DNA of 64,000 nt from DATEBA01 sp035288045 (lineage in GTDB: Bacteria; Actinomycetota; UBA4738; HRBIN12), in NCBI GenBank assembly GCA_035288045.1, contig DATEBA010000046.1, positions 1 to 64,000 of the forward strand, read 5' to 3'. A program made the position numbers and the translations under genes. A model generated the notes under the pieces. The model made no database searches. It was not told where the DNA came from and was given only the letters and a program-made list of their open reading frames with translations. This document shows positions 49,864-58,755 of the stretch, one piece after another. How positions within the stretch are numbered: the first letter of the stretch is position 1; each line of letters opens with the position of its first letter.

Positions 49864-51207
49864 TTATTCCCCCTGCCAGATCGGGCTGAAGATGTCCAGG
49901 TAGGCGTTGTACTCCTCGTCGGTCTCGAACTCGCGACCGAACGAGGTCTTGCCCAGGAACTCGTCGCTCGGGTAGAGGTAATCGCTGTCGGCCGTGAGCG
50001 TCAGCTTGTTCCCGTATCCCTTCCAGCCTTTGTCGTAGGCCTTCTCGGCGTCCTTCAGGATCAGCTCCTGTGTCTGCGGCACGGGCGACATGTAGAGCAC
50101 CCACTCGGTGACCATCGTCGCGACGTCGGGCCGGTAGTAGTAGTCCATGGTCGCGAGCGCGGCGTCAGGGTGCGCGGCCTCGGCCGGGATCAGCATGTTG
50201 TCGATCCAGAGGAGTGCACCTCCGGGGCCATCAGGGCCCGCCTCGGGCAACACGAACTGCAGGTTCGGCAGCTCGGGGTCGGTCCCGTCGTAGTGGAGCC
50301 AGAGGTTGTAGTAGAGGACGTCGCCCGACCAGGCCATCGTCACCGAGACGTTGCCCGCGGTCATGTCGTCGGTGTAGTTCTGCGTGTAGTACTGCCGAAC
50401 AACTCCCTGGTCCCTCTGGTACGCGAGCCAGTCGGCGGCCTCCTGCCACTCCGCCTCGCCCGATGTCTTCGGGTCGATGCCGAGGTTGATCATGACGAAG
50501 TCGGGCATGTCCGAACGGAGCATCCCGACGCTCTCCTTGCCGACCTTGGCCGGGTCGGCCAGGTCGGACAGCGTCTTCACCTCGCCGTTCACCCTGTCCA
50601 TGTTGACCGCGATGCCGGTTACGCCCGACTGCCACGCCATCGAGTACTTGTTGCCGACGTCGTAGATCGGGTCCTTGGCCCAGGCCGCCGCGTTGGCGTC
50701 GAAGTTCGGCCTCTTGGTCGTGTCGAGCGGCCAGACCCAGTTGTTGCGAACCAGCGCCGAGAACTGCGGCCCGTTGGTGATGACGATGATGTCGTAGCCG
50801 GTGTCCTGCCCGGCCGCCAGCTGGGGCTGGATCTTCCCAAAGAACTCCTGGTTGTCCTGGATGTCCTCTGTGTAGTTGACCTCGATCCCGGTCTCGTCCT
50901 TGAACTGGAGAACCGACGGGATGATCCGGTTCCCCTCGGCGTCCTTGGACTTGTCGATGTACAGCGGCCAGTTGGCGAAGTTGACGGCCCCGGTCTCGAT
51001 CTCGCCGTCGAAGACGTCCTCGGGCGATACCGCCGTCGGACCTTGGCCGTCGGTGGTCCCCTCCTCGGCGCAGGCCGCCAGCAGCGCCCCGAGGCTGATG
51101 CCCACCGCTCCGGTGCCCGCCCCCCGCAGGAACCCACGCCGCGTGAGCCTCGCCCGCAGGATCTCCTGCATGCGGGAGGGATCCAGCATCCGCTCGCTAT
51201 CGCTCAT
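49864..51207 (-). CDS. potD: Polyamine-binding Tat lipoprotein PotD
   Basis: Substrate-binding protein of the Pot importer, 447 residues. It carries both a twin-arginine motif (LTRRGFLRGAG, Arg23-Arg24) and a lipobox LAAC with Cys46, so it should be folded in the cytoplasm, exported by Tat and lipid-anchored outside. The mature part has FANWPLYIDKSKD, TGYDIIVITNGPQF, DVGNKYSMAWQSGVTGIA and AWSGDVLYYN blocks shared with the orphan paralogue at 434-1639. ATG overlaps potA stop by 4 bases and has GAGGAGGAGG upstream. Confidence 0.93.
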   Translation of the reverse strand: MSDSERMLDPSRMQEILRARLTRRGFLRGAGTGAVGISLGALLAACAEEGTTDGQGPTAVSPEDVFDGEIETGAVNFANWPLYIDKSKDAEGNRIIPSVLQFKDETGIEVNYTEDIQDNQEFFGKIQPQLAAGQDTGYDIIVITNGPQFSALVRNNWVWPLDTTKRPNFDANAAAWAKDPIYDVGNKYSMAWQSGVTGIAVNMDRVNGEVKTLSDLADPAKVGKESVGMLRSDMPDFVMINLGIDPKTSGEAEWQEAADWLAYQRDQGVVRQYYTQNYTDDMTAGNVSVTMAWSGDVLYYNLWLHYDGTDPELPNLQFVLPEAGPDGPGGALLWIDNMLIPAEAAHPDAALATMDYYYRPDVATMVTEWVLYMSPVPQTQELILKDAEKAYDKGWKGYGNKLTLTADSDYLYPSDEFLGKTSFGREFETDEEYNAYLDIFSPIWQGE

Positions 51208-52331
51208 ACCGCCTCCTCCTCCTCCAGTGCCAGGTCCTCCTGCGGCAGCACGGCGAACGTGTGCTCCCGCAGCCAGGACAGGCGAACCCTGTCCCCCGGT
51301 TGGGGTGGGGTGATCTCGCCGAGGTTCTGAACGTATACGGTCAGCTCCACTCCCCCGGGGCCTTCGACCTTGTACTGGTGCGAGACGCCTATGTAGGTCG
51401 ACATGCGGAGCACTCCGGTGACCGAGTTGGTTCCCGCTGCCGGCTGATCCTGCTCCGCCGTTATCGACAGCTTCTCCGGCCGCACGCCGACCTTCACCTT
51501 GGTTCCCTCCGAGAACGGCGCGCGATCCGAGGGCACGTGCAGGACGTCGCCTGCAGCGGTCAGCACGGAGCTGGTCCCGTTCCCGGACTCCTTCACCTCA
51601 CCGTCCAGCATGTTAGACGCTCCGAGGAATCCGGCGACGAACTGGGTCGCGGGGCTCTCGTAGACCTCCTCCGGTGGTCCGATCTGCTCGATCGCCCCAT
51701 GGCGTATGACCGCGATCCGGTTGGACATGGTCATGGCCTCCTCCTGGTCGTGGGTCACGTAGATGAAGGTGATCCCGACCTCCTCCTGGATCCTCTTGAG
51801 CTCCAGCTGCATCTGCTTGCGGAGCTTGAGGTCCAGCGCGCCGAGCGGCTCGTCGAGCAGGAGCACCTTCGGCTGGTTCACGAGGGCGCGGGCCAGGGCT
51901 ACCCGCTGCTGCTGGCCCCCGGACATCTGGCCGGGCTTGCGCTTCTCGAAGCCGTCCATCTCCACCAGCTTCAGGGACTCCCCCACGCGGCGTGTCACCT
52001 CGGTCTTGTCGACCTTCCTGCGCCTGAGCCCGAACGCCACGTTCTCGAAGACGTCCAGGTGAGGGAAGAGGGCATAGGACTGAAACACGGTGTTCACGTC
52101 TCGCCGGTAAGGCGGCAGGTCGGTGACGTCGCGGCCGCCGAGATAGACAGTCCCGTAGGTCGGCTCCTCGAACCCCCCGATCATGCGAAGGGTCGTGGTC
52201 TTGCCGCATCCCGAGGGGCCGAGCAAGCTGAAGAACTCGCCCTCGGTTATGTCGAGGGACAGGTCGTCCACCGCGATCGTGTCTCCGAAGTGCTTGGAGA
52301 CGCGTTCGAGGCGTACGTCGATCTCGGGCAC
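51204..52331 (-). CDS. potA: Polyamine ABC transporter ATPase PotA
   Basis: Cytoplasmic ATPase that energises the Pot importer, 375 residues from GTG 52331. Walker A GPSGCGKTT at 38-46, Q-loop FQSYALFPH, signature MSGGQQQRVALARAL, Walker B KVLLLDEPLGALD and H-loop VTHDQEEAM are all present, followed by a TOBE domain at about 290-355. An in-frame ATG 20 codons upstream would add unconserved residues; a CATAAT box lies on top of that ATG, which favours the GTG (GGGGAG about 4 nt upstream). Leads operon potA-potD-potB-potC. Confidence 0.93.
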   Translation of the reverse strand: MPEIDVRLERVSKHFGDTIAVDDLSLDITEGEFFSLLGPSGCGKTTTLRMIGGFEEPTYGTVYLGGRDVTDLPPYRRDVNTVFQSYALFPHLDVFENVAFGLRRRKVDKTEVTRRVGESLKLVEMDGFEKRKPGQMSGGQQQRVALARALVNQPKVLLLDEPLGALDLKLRKQMQLELKRIQEEVGITFIYVTHDQEEAMTMSNRIAVIRHGAIEQIGPPEEVYESPATQFVAGFLGASNMLDGEVKESGNGTSSVLTAAGDVLHVPSDRAPFSEGTKVKVGVRPEKLSITAEQDQPAAGTNSVTGVLRMSTYIGVSHQYKVEGPGGVELTVYVQNLGEITPPQPGDRVRLSWLREHTFAVLPQEDLALEEEEAV

Positions 52332-52392
52332 GTCACTCCCCTCTGGCCGCCCCGGCGCGACCGGTTCTGCTAGGCGCCTCGCCAGAGCCATG

Positions 52393-52420
52393 ATTATGCC
52401 CGACGGGCGGCGGGATTATC
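52393..52420 (-). promoter_or_regulatory. Candidate pot operon promoter with twin -10-like boxes
   Basis: On the minus strand GATAAT (52420-52415) and CATAAT (52398-52393) lie 22 bp apart upstream of potA. Neither has a clear -35, but both are strong AT islands in very GC-rich sequence. Confidence 0.4.
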
Positions 52421-52474
52421 ACCCACCCGCTCCCCCGGGCGCCCGACCACATCTAGGCCAGCCATCCCACCCGT

Positions 52475-52493
52475 CTTGTACGAACTGGACAAG
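52475..52493. promoter_or_regulatory. Inverted repeat between pot and wecA genes
   Basis: CTTGT-N9-ACAAG in the roughly 185-bp space between wecA (ends 52517) and potA. The half-sites resemble GntR-type operators, but the match is short and may be chance. Rest of the region shows only the -10-like boxes listed separately. Confidence 0.25.
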
Positions 52494-52516
52494 CTTGGAG
52501 GATGTCGGCGGCGCGC

Positions 52517-53632
52517 CTACGTGACCTCCCGACCCCACCGACGACCGTTGCCGGATATCAGGCGAGGGAGCAGGGTCCCCAGTAGCACCAGCGCGGCCGT
52601 CCCGACGATCACCCCGGCTACCAGACGGCTGTCGATGAACGCAACCGCGAGAGCGCTCCCGGAGATCAGCGCGCTCCACAGATACATCAGTAGCACGGCC
52701 TTCCTGTAGCCATGCCCGATGTCGAGCAACCGATGGTGGATGTGCTCCTTGTCGGCGTGGGCGATCCGCTGTCCTCGGCGGACCCGCCGGACGATCGCTA
52801 GGAGGACGTCGAGGATCGGTATGGCGAGCACCAGGAGGGGAACGAAGATCGGGATCGCGATCACCGCCAGGTCTCCCCCGGTCGGTGGATACGGGTTCCG
52901 CCCCACGCCCGAGACGGTTGCCACCGCGAGCAGCATCCCCAGTAGCATGGATCCGGTGTCGCCCATGAAGATCCGCGCCGGGTTGAAGTTCCAGGGCAGG
53001 AACCCGATGGAGACCCCCGCCGCGATCGCGGAGACCAGGGCGGCCCCGGATGCCTCGCCCCCGGCTATCCCGGGGAACCGCTCCATGTAGACGAAGAACG
53101 AGATGGCCGCGATCGTCACCATGCCGGATGCGAGGCCGTCCAGCCCGTCGATCAGGTTCACGGCGTTCACGATCGCCAGGACCCACACGATCGTGAACGG
53201 GACGGCCAGGTCGGCCGAGAGCACGAGCACTCCCTGTCCGGGGAACAAGAAGTAGAGGAGCTGCACACCCCCCAGGATCATGAGCCCCGCCGCGAACACC
53301 TGGCCGGTGAGCTTGCCTAGGGCGGTCACGCCTTTCAGATCGTCGAACACGCCAACGAGCACTATCGCCGAGGTCGCTACAAGGGTCGCCACCGGGTCCG
53401 ACGTCGTCCGACTGAGCTCGTCGAAGAACGGCAGGAGTCGGGACACGCCGAGCCCGGCGAGCATCCCGAGGAACATCGCGAGCCCGCCCATGGTCGGCGT
53501 CGGCTCCAGGTGAACCGCCCGGTCGGTCGGGTGTGCGATCGCCCCGACGCGGACCGAGAACCTGCGGACGAGCGGCGTCGTCACGAACGCGACTCCCGCG
53601 CTGACGCCGAAGACGACCAGGTAGGAGATCAC
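52517..53632 (-). CDS. wecA: Undecaprenyl-phosphate GlcNAc-1-phosphate transferase-like
   Basis: Polytopic glycosyl-1-phosphate transferase of the MraY/WecA/TagO family, 371 residues with about eleven helices. It attaches a sugar phosphate (usually GlcNAc-1-P) to undecaprenyl phosphate at the start of teichoic-acid, arabinogalactan or capsule synthesis. Catalytic Asp97-Asp98 (VFDDLKG), NAVNLIDGLDGLASG at about 156-170, MGDTGSM and the WecA-type HADKEHIHHRLL loop are present; that HIHHRL loop separates it from MraY. It follows glyA and precedes the atp region as in other actinobacteria, here with the pot operon inserted between. Confidence 0.93.
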   Translation of the reverse strand: MISYLVVFGVSAGVAFVTTPLVRRFSVRVGAIAHPTDRAVHLEPTPTMGGLAMFLGMLAGLGVSRLLPFFDELSRTTSDPVATLVATSAIVLVGVFDDLKGVTALGKLTGQVFAAGLMILGGVQLLYFLFPGQGVLVLSADLAVPFTIVWVLAIVNAVNLIDGLDGLASGMVTIAAISFFVYMERFPGIAGGEASGAALVSAIAAGVSIGFLPWNFNPARIFMGDTGSMLLGMLLAVATVSGVGRNPYPPTGGDLAVIAIPIFVPLLVLAIPILDVLLAIVRRVRRGQRIAHADKEHIHHRLLDIGHGYRKAVLLMYLWSALISGSALAVAFIDSRLVAGVIVGTAALVLLGTLLPRLISGNGRRWGREVT

Positions 53633-53647
53633 GCGCGCGCGGATCTC

Positions 53648-54910
53648 CTACGCGTACGCAGGGAACCGCGTCACGAGCCCGCGAACCCTGCCTCGAGCGG
53701 ACTCCTTCGCGGCATCGTCTCCCGGCGCGCGAAGTACACCACCGACGATGCTCGCGATCTCCTTGGCCTCCGGCTCGTCCATCCCGAGCGTCCCGATACC
53801 GGGGGTGCCTACGCGGATCCCAGAGGGCGCACCGGGCGGGTTGGGGTCGAAGGGGATCGTGTTCTTGTTGAGAGCGACGCCGATCTCGTCGCAGAGCGCC
53901 TCCGCCTCCTTGCCGCCGATCCCGATCGGCCGGAGATCCGCGAGGACGAGGTGCGAGTCCGTTCCGCCGGAGACGATCCGGAGCCCCTCGTCGGCCAGTC
54001 CCTGGGCGAGCGCCCTCGCCGTGCGCACCACACGGGCCGAGTACTCCTTGAACGCAGGCGACATCGCCTCCTTGAGCGCGACGGCTTTGGCCGCGATCAC
54101 GTGCTCGAGCGGGCCTCCCTGCATCATCGGGAACACGGCCTTGTCGATCGCCTTCGCGTGCTCCTGCCTGCAAAGGACGATCGCGCCGCGAGGACCCCGG
54201 AGCGTCTTGTGCGTCGTGAACGTGACGACGTCCGCCCAAGGGACCGGGCTCGGGTAGGCCCCGCCCGCGGAGAGCCCGATGAAGTGCGACGCATCCACCC
54301 AGAAGATCGCCCCCACCTCATCGGCGATCTCGCGGAAGGCGCCGAAGTCGATGACGCGCGGGTATGCCGTGAAGCCGGCGAGGATCACCCGCGGACGGTG
54401 CTCCTTGGCGAGGTCGCGGATCCGGTCCATGTCGAGCTGCTCGCTCTCGCGGTCGACCTCGTAGGCCACGAAGTTGAACCACATACCGGAGACGTTCACC
54501 GGAGACCCGTGCGTGAGGTGCCCGCCGTGCGGGAGCGAGAGCCCGAGGACCTTCTGGTCGGACCGCGGCTCGAGGAAGGCCCCGAACACTGCCATGTTCG
54601 CCTGTGCGCCGGCGTGGGGTTGCACGTTCGCGTGGTCCGCTACGAAGAGCTCCCTCGCACGGTCGATCGCCAGCTGCTCCGTGACGTCCACCCACTGGCA
54701 GCCGCCGTAGTAGCGCCTGCCGGGGTAACCCTCCGCGTATTTGTTCGTCATGGTCGAGCCGAGGGCAGCTAGCACCGCCGGGCTCGCGTAGTTCTCCGAC
54801 GCGATCAGCCTGATCGTGTTCCGCTCGCGCTCGAGCTCTCCCGCGATCGCCTCGGCCACCTCGGGGTCCGTCTGCTTCAACTGCTCCCAGTCGCCCGCGT
54901 AGTCGCTCAT
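53648..54910 (-). CDS. glyA: Serine hydroxymethyltransferase
   Basis: PLP enzyme interconverting serine and glycine while charging tetrahydrofolate with a one-carbon unit; 420 residues. PLP lysine Lys235 in TTHKTLRGPRG and Asp206 for the pyridine nitrogen; the common VDMAHxAGL reads VDASHFIGL here, a modest change near the active site. The RLIASENYASPAV and NKYAEGYPGRRYYGG blocks are standard. ATG 54910 overlaps the rpiB stop by 4 bases. It links to serA and folD elsewhere in the window in serine/folate one-carbon metabolism. Confidence 0.95.
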   Translation of the reverse strand: MSDYAGDWEQLKQTDPEVAEAIAGELERERNTIRLIASENYASPAVLAALGSTMTNKYAEGYPGRRYYGGCQWVDVTEQLAIDRARELFVADHANVQPHAGAQANMAVFGAFLEPRSDQKVLGLSLPHGGHLTHGSPVNVSGMWFNFVAYEVDRESEQLDMDRIRDLAKEHRPRVILAGFTAYPRVIDFGAFREIADEVGAIFWVDASHFIGLSAGGAYPSPVPWADVVTFTTHKTLRGPRGAIVLCRQEHAKAIDKAVFPMMQGGPLEHVIAAKAVALKEAMSPAFKEYSARVVRTARALAQGLADEGLRIVSGGTDSHLVLADLRPIGIGGKEAEALCDEIGVALNKNTIPFDPNPPGAPSGIRVGTPGIGTLGMDEPEAKEIASIVGGVLRAPGDDAAKESARGRVRGLVTRFPAYA

Positions 54911-55356
54911 AGCTCCCCCCGCTCGATCCCGTCGATCAACCTGAGCCGTCGCTCGTGCCGTCCGCCCTCGAACGGCGTCGAGAGCCATACTCGGACGATC
55001 TCCACCGCCAGCTCCGGGGCGACGATGCGCGCCCCGATGCCGATCACGTTGGCGTCGTTATGTTCCCTTGACAACCTCGCCGTGTACAGGTCGTTGCAGA
55101 GCGCCGCTCGTATGCCAAGGACCTTGTTCGCGGCGATCTGCTCGCCTTGACCGCTCCCCCCGAGCACGACGCCACGGTCGGCCCGACCGTCGGCGACCAT
55201 CCGGGCAACCTCGGCGCAGAAGACCGGGTAGTCCGAGGGTTCCGCGTCCCCGTCGGCGCCGACGTCGGAGACATCGTGCCCCTGCTCGGAAAGGAACGGC
55301 TTCAGGCGCTCCTTGAGCGCGTAGCCGGAGTGATCGGAGCCGATCGCGATACGCAC
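54907..55356 (-). CDS. rpiB: Ribose-5-phosphate isomerase B, Glu-base type
   Basis: Interconverts ribose 5-phosphate and ribulose 5-phosphate; 149 residues. The usual catalytic cysteine position (CGSG) reads LGGSGQGEQIAANK, so Gly66 replaces Cys and Glu72 is the likely base, the arrangement known for the Mycobacterium tuberculosis enzyme. SDHSGYALKE, NDLYTARLSREHNDANV and the GGRHERRL end are conserved. GTG 55356 lies one base after the phosphatase stop. It supplies the pentose phosphate pathway together with the transaldolase at 61 kb. Confidence 0.92.
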   Translation of the reverse strand: MRIAIGSDHSGYALKERLKPFLSEQGHDVSDVGADGDAEPSDYPVFCAEVARMVADGRADRGVVLGGSGQGEQIAANKVLGIRAALCNDLYTARLSREHNDANVIGIGARIVAPELAVEIVRVWLSTPFEGGRHERRLRLIDGIERGEL

Positions 55357-55357
55357 C

Positions 55358-55915
55358 TCATGCCTCCGAAGCCGCCGGGACGGGCTCGAGGGCATCGGCC
55401 AGGCGCAGGCTCCAGTCCTCGAGCTCCCAGGCGACCGCACGGAAGGCGTCGATCGAGAGCCCGAGCGGATCGGCGACGTCTTCGTCGTGAGGGTTGCCGT
55501 CGAACCCACCCGCACGCGCCGCGTGAGCAGCGGCGACACGAGCCGCGCGGTCGCCGCCGACGGGGATCGCCTCCAGGAGCCGAACAAGCTCCTTCAGGGT
55601 GAACGTGCGGGCGGCCGCCTCGGGGACCAGGTGGGCGACCTCCTCCCGGTGCTCGCCCGCCATCCCCACCACGAGGTCGGTGCCCCGTATCAGCCCTGCG
55701 GTCAGAGCCGTCGTGCGGAACTGGGACAGATCCACCCCGTGCTGGGCGCCCACCTCCAGCGTCTCCTCGCGAGCCGGCGAGCCGTCGCGGGCGATCGTCC
55801 CGGCCGAGCGGACCTGCGGGGAGCGGACGCCGAGCTTCGTCGACAACGCGCGCCGTAGGAAAGCTTCGGCGAGCGGCGAGCGGCAGATGTTGCCAGTGCA
55901 TACGACCAGGAGCAT
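55358..55915 (-). CDS. Low-molecular-weight protein-tyrosine/arginine phosphatase
   Basis: LMW-PTP family, 185 residues, at the place held by ywlE/ptp in related clusters. The P-loop CTGNICR (Cys6 to Arg12) opens the protein and the general-acid Asp149 is in DVADPLG. A loop of about 25 residues (AARVAAAHAARAGGFDG) precedes the general acid and makes the protein longer than the usual 150 residues. It could dephosphorylate tyrosine or arginine residues. Upstream neighbour prmC is 57 bp away; the tsaC/sua5 gene normally between them is missing. Confidence 0.9.
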   Translation of the reverse strand: MLLVVCTGNICRSPLAEAFLRRALSTKLGVRSPQVRSAGTIARDGSPAREETLEVGAQHGVDLSQFRTTALTAGLIRGTDLVVGMAGEHREEVAHLVPEAAARTFTLKELVRLLEAIPVGGDRAARVAAAHAARAGGFDGNPHDEDVADPLGLSIDAFRAVAWELEDWSLRLADALEPVPAASEA

Positions 55916-55972
55916 GGGCCTCGGAGTCTAGCAGTGGCCCTTCGGCAACCCGCTACCGCCGTCGGGCCGAGC

Positions 55973-56803
55973 TCACGGCCGTCTCCCGAGCACGACCCGG
56001 TCCCGGCCGGAGAGGTCGGGGAGCACCCGGACCTCCATGAACGAACTCTCCATCGCGCCCAGGACCTCGTCACGATGGGCAGCTCCTATCTCGACCGCGA
56101 GAAGGCCCCCATCGACCAGCCATCGCAGCGCCTCGGCCGCCAGACGCTCATACACCTCGATCCCTCCGAGCAGTGCGAGCTGGGGGTCCATCCGAACGAC
56201 CTCTGGGAGGTCGTCGTATTCCTCGGGGGTGACGTACGGGAGATTGCTGATCACGAGGTCCACCCAGCCCCGGAGCTCCTCGGGAACCGGCTCGAGCAGG
56301 TCGCCCTGCAGCACCCGCACGTCCAGACCGAGCGCCCGCGCGTTGTGCGCGGCGAGCCCGGCCGCCTCCGCAGAGAGATCGGTTGCGATCACCTGAGCGT
56401 CCGGCCGCTCGTCCTTGACCGCGAGGGCGATCGCCCCCGTTCCGGTGCCCACGTCCACCACCAGGGGGGCCTCGACCTCCTCGAGTGCCTCGAGCGCCGC
56501 CCCGACGAGGACCTCGGTCTCCGGCCTGGGGACGAACACGCCGGGTCGGACCGCGAGCGCCAGCCTCCGGAACGGCTGCTCGCCGGTGAGGTGCTGGAGC
56601 GGCGTACCGCGGCACCGCTGGCAGAGCGCCCGACCGAACAGCCCCGCCTCAGCTGCGGTTAGACCTTCCGCGCGCGCGTACAGGTGCGCTCGGTCTGTTC
56701 CCAGCACGCTGGCGAGCAGTATCTCGGCGGTACTCCGGGGACCCTCCACGTCGTGTCGTGCGAGGTAGTCCGTCGCCCGACGCAGGACGTCCGATGGCCG
56801 CAT
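55973..56803 (-). CDS. prmC: Peptide-chain release factor N5-glutamine methyltransferase
   Basis: Methylates the glutamine of the GGQ motif in RF1/RF2 using S-adenosylmethionine; 276 residues. N-terminal helical RF-binding domain, SAM motif VVDVGTGTGAIAL, and the catalytic NPPY-type motif reads NLPY near residue 185 (LVISNLPYVTPEEY). It overlaps its substrate gene prfA by one base (TGATG); a GTG one codon upstream is an alternative start. Confidence 0.93.
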   Translation of the reverse strand: MRPSDVLRRATDYLARHDVEGPRSTAEILLASVLGTDRAHLYARAEGLTAAEAGLFGRALCQRCRGTPLQHLTGEQPFRRLALAVRPGVFVPRPETEVLVGAALEALEEVEAPLVVDVGTGTGAIALAVKDERPDAQVIATDLSAEAAGLAAHNARALGLDVRVLQGDLLEPVPEELRGWVDLVISNLPYVTPEEYDDLPEVVRMDPQLALLGGIEVYERLAAEALRWLVDGGLLAVEIGAAHRDEVLGAMESSFMEVRVLPDLSGRDRVVLGRRP

Positions 56804-57876
56804 CACCCGCCTCCGCCCTCCGAGAGCTGCTCGGCGCGTTCGGCCGCGAGCAGCGCGTCGACGAACGGATCGATGTCACCGGCGAGCACGTCCTGCAACT
56901 GGTGGACGGTGAGGTTGACGCGATGGTCGGTGACCCGGTTGTCGGGGAAGTTGTACGTCCGTATCTTCTCCGCCCGCTCTCCGGTCCCCACCTGGGACCG
57001 TCGGGCCTCCGCCTCCTTCTCGTGCGCCTCCCGCTGCGCCCGCTGGAGCAGTCGCGCTCGCAGGTACCGCATCGCCTTCTCCTTGTTCTGGAGCTGCGAC
57101 CGTTCCTCCTGGCACGCGACGACGATGCCGGTCGGCCGGTGTGTGATACGAACGGCCGAATCGGTCGTGTTCACCGACTGCCCGCCGGGGCCCGAGGAGC
57201 GGAACACGTCGATCGCGAGGTCCTCCTGTCGGATCTCGACCTCGACCTCCTCGGCTTCGGGGAGCACCGCGACCGTCGCGGTCGAGGTGTGGATCCGTCC
57301 CCCCGACTCCGTCACGGGAACGCGTTGCACACGATGCACGCCCGATTCGCGCTTGAGACGCGAGTACGCGCCCCTGCCCCTGACCTCGAGAACTACCTCC
57401 TTGAATCCCCCCACGTCGGAGGGCGAGGACGACAGGACGTCGGTCTTGAACCTGTGACGCTCGGCGAACCGCTCGTACATCTGGAACAGGTCGCCGGCCC
57501 AGATGGCGGCCTCCTGTCCTCCGGCGCCGGCGCGGATCTCCACAACAACGTCCTTCTCGTCGTTCGGGTCCCGCGGGACCAGGAGGTCCTCCAGCCGGCG
57601 GCGAAGCTCGCGCGAGCGCGCGTCGGCCCGCGCCTCCTCCTCACGGAAGAACGCGGCCATCTCGGGGTCGGCCTCGGCAATCGCCAGCTCCCGCGCTTCC
57701 TCGGCCTGGCGGAGCGCCGACCTGTACTCGCGGTACGGCAGGACGATCTCTCGGAGCTCGGCGAACACCTGGCCGATCTCGCGCAGGCGCTCGCCGTCGG
57801 AAGCGACGTCGGGCGACGACATCTGGCGCTCGAGCGCCTCGTAGCGAGCCTCGATCTCGTCGAGCTTGGACTCCAC
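56803..57876 (-). CDS. prfA: Peptide chain release factor 1
   Basis: Decodes UAA and UAG stop codons and triggers peptidyl-tRNA hydrolysis; 357 residues. The GGQ catalytic loop is RSSGPGGQSVNTTDSAVRI and the anticodon-like RF1 tripeptide is PVT (HRVQRVPVTESGG). GTG 57876 follows a CATAAT box by 6 nt, so it appears to start a leaderless mRNA encoding prfA and prmC. Its partner prmC is directly downstream. Confidence 0.95.
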   Translation of the reverse strand: MESKLDEIEARYEALERQMSSPDVASDGERLREIGQVFAELREIVLPYREYRSALRQAEEARELAIAEADPEMAAFFREEEARADARSRELRRRLEDLLVPRDPNDEKDVVVEIRAGAGGQEAAIWAGDLFQMYERFAERHRFKTDVLSSSPSDVGGFKEVVLEVRGRGAYSRLKRESGVHRVQRVPVTESGGRIHTSTATVAVLPEAEEVEVEIRQEDLAIDVFRSSGPGGQSVNTTDSAVRITHRPTGIVVACQEERSQLQNKEKAMRYLRARLLQRAQREAHEKEAEARRSQVGTGERAEKIRTYNFPDNRVTDHRVNLTVHQLQDVLAGDIDPFVDALLAAERAEQLSEGGGG

Positions 57877-57882
57877 TGCTCG

Positions 57883-57888
57883 ATTATG
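57883..57888 (-). promoter_or_regulatory. -10 box of prfA
   Basis: CATAAT on the minus strand, 6 nt upstream of GTG 57876. The AT island stands out in GC-rich sequence and places the transcript start at the start codon. Confidence 0.5.
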
Positions 57889-57921
57889 CAGCCCTGGCCG
57901 CGGGCCCGACGGCGGTCCGAG

Positions 57922-58719
57922 CTAGCGAGCGTCTCCGGAGGAGCGTTCGCGCTCCTCCGTCTCGATCTCGAGGTCGTCGAGCGGCGGGAGGTCGGGGAGG
58001 TCGAGCTCCACCGAGCCCGGCGACGCCCACAGATCCTCGTAGCGTGGGTCGACCACGTCGACCTCCGACGGAACCGGGTTCGTCGCGGGCCGTGGAGCCG
58101 AGACGTCGACACGCGCGGGTGCCCGGTCGGCCTCGCGTGCCTCCTGGGGGAGCGGCGCGTCCCGATCGGGCTCGCCGATCGTGCCTCCCAGCTCACCGGC
58201 CATGGCGATCAGAAGCTCCCTCACCTTTCGCAGATCGGAGACGAGCGCGGCGCGGCGCTCCGTGAGACCGGAGAGCAACTGCTCGGCCTCCCGTCGCGCG
58301 GAGGCGAGCGCCTCCTCGCCCGAGGCGCGGGCCTGTTCGGCGCGCGACTGCGCGTCGAGCTTGATGCGGTCCGCATCCGTCCGCGCGTCGTCCAGGAGCT
58401 GCCGGGTCTTGGCGTTCGCGTCGGCAACGAGGGACTGCGCTTGGCGATCCGCCGAGCGGAGCAGCTCGGCCACCCTCCCGGCGACCTCGGCGTAGGGATC
58501 GACGTCCGACGACTCCTTCGGCGGCGGCGTTGCGACCGGTGTCGCCTCTGAGGCTAGCTTCGCGTCGCGGAGCCGCGCCTCGAGGTTCTCGACCTGGTCG
58601 GCGACCTGCTTCAGGTACTCGCGGACCTGGTCTGGATCGAACCCCCGGCGCACGGTGGCGAACATGCGGCGCCGGATCTGGTCGGCGTTGGGAAGGAGCG
58701 GAAGGTCGAGCTCGCTCAT
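57922..58719 (-). CDS. DivIVA/Wag31-like coiled-coil protein
   Basis: Polar-growth or septum scaffold of the DivIVA family, 265 residues. The N-terminal DivIVA domain (IRRRMFATVRRGFDPDQVREYLKQVADQVENLEARL, shown here only in outline by RRGFDPDQVREYL) is followed by a Pro/Ser linker and a long coiled coil at about 100-200, then an acidic, proline-rich tail. DivIVA members bind curved membrane at cell poles. ATG 58719 has AGGAGGT 6 nt upstream. Position between DUF1385/rpmE and prfA is not the common actinobacterial order. Confidence 0.85.
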   Translation of the reverse strand: MSELDLPLLPNADQIRRRMFATVRRGFDPDQVREYLKQVADQVENLEARLRDAKLASEATPVATPPPKESSDVDPYAEVAGRVAELLRSADRQAQSLVADANAKTRQLLDDARTDADRIKLDAQSRAEQARASGEEALASARREAEQLLSGLTERRAALVSDLRKVRELLIAMAGELGGTIGEPDRDAPLPQEAREADRAPARVDVSAPRPATNPVPSEVDVVDPRYEDLWASPGSVELDLPDLPPLDDLEIETEERERSSGDAR

Positions 58720-58755
58720 GGACGTACCTCCTGGGGCCGCTCGGATCCGGCCCCC

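Noticed and set aside
52517..53632. Possible MraY (peptidoglycan lipid I synthase) instead of WecA
   Set aside because: The HADKEHIHHRLL loop and the position between glyA and atp are those of WecA/TagO-type enzymes; other mur genes are absent next to it.
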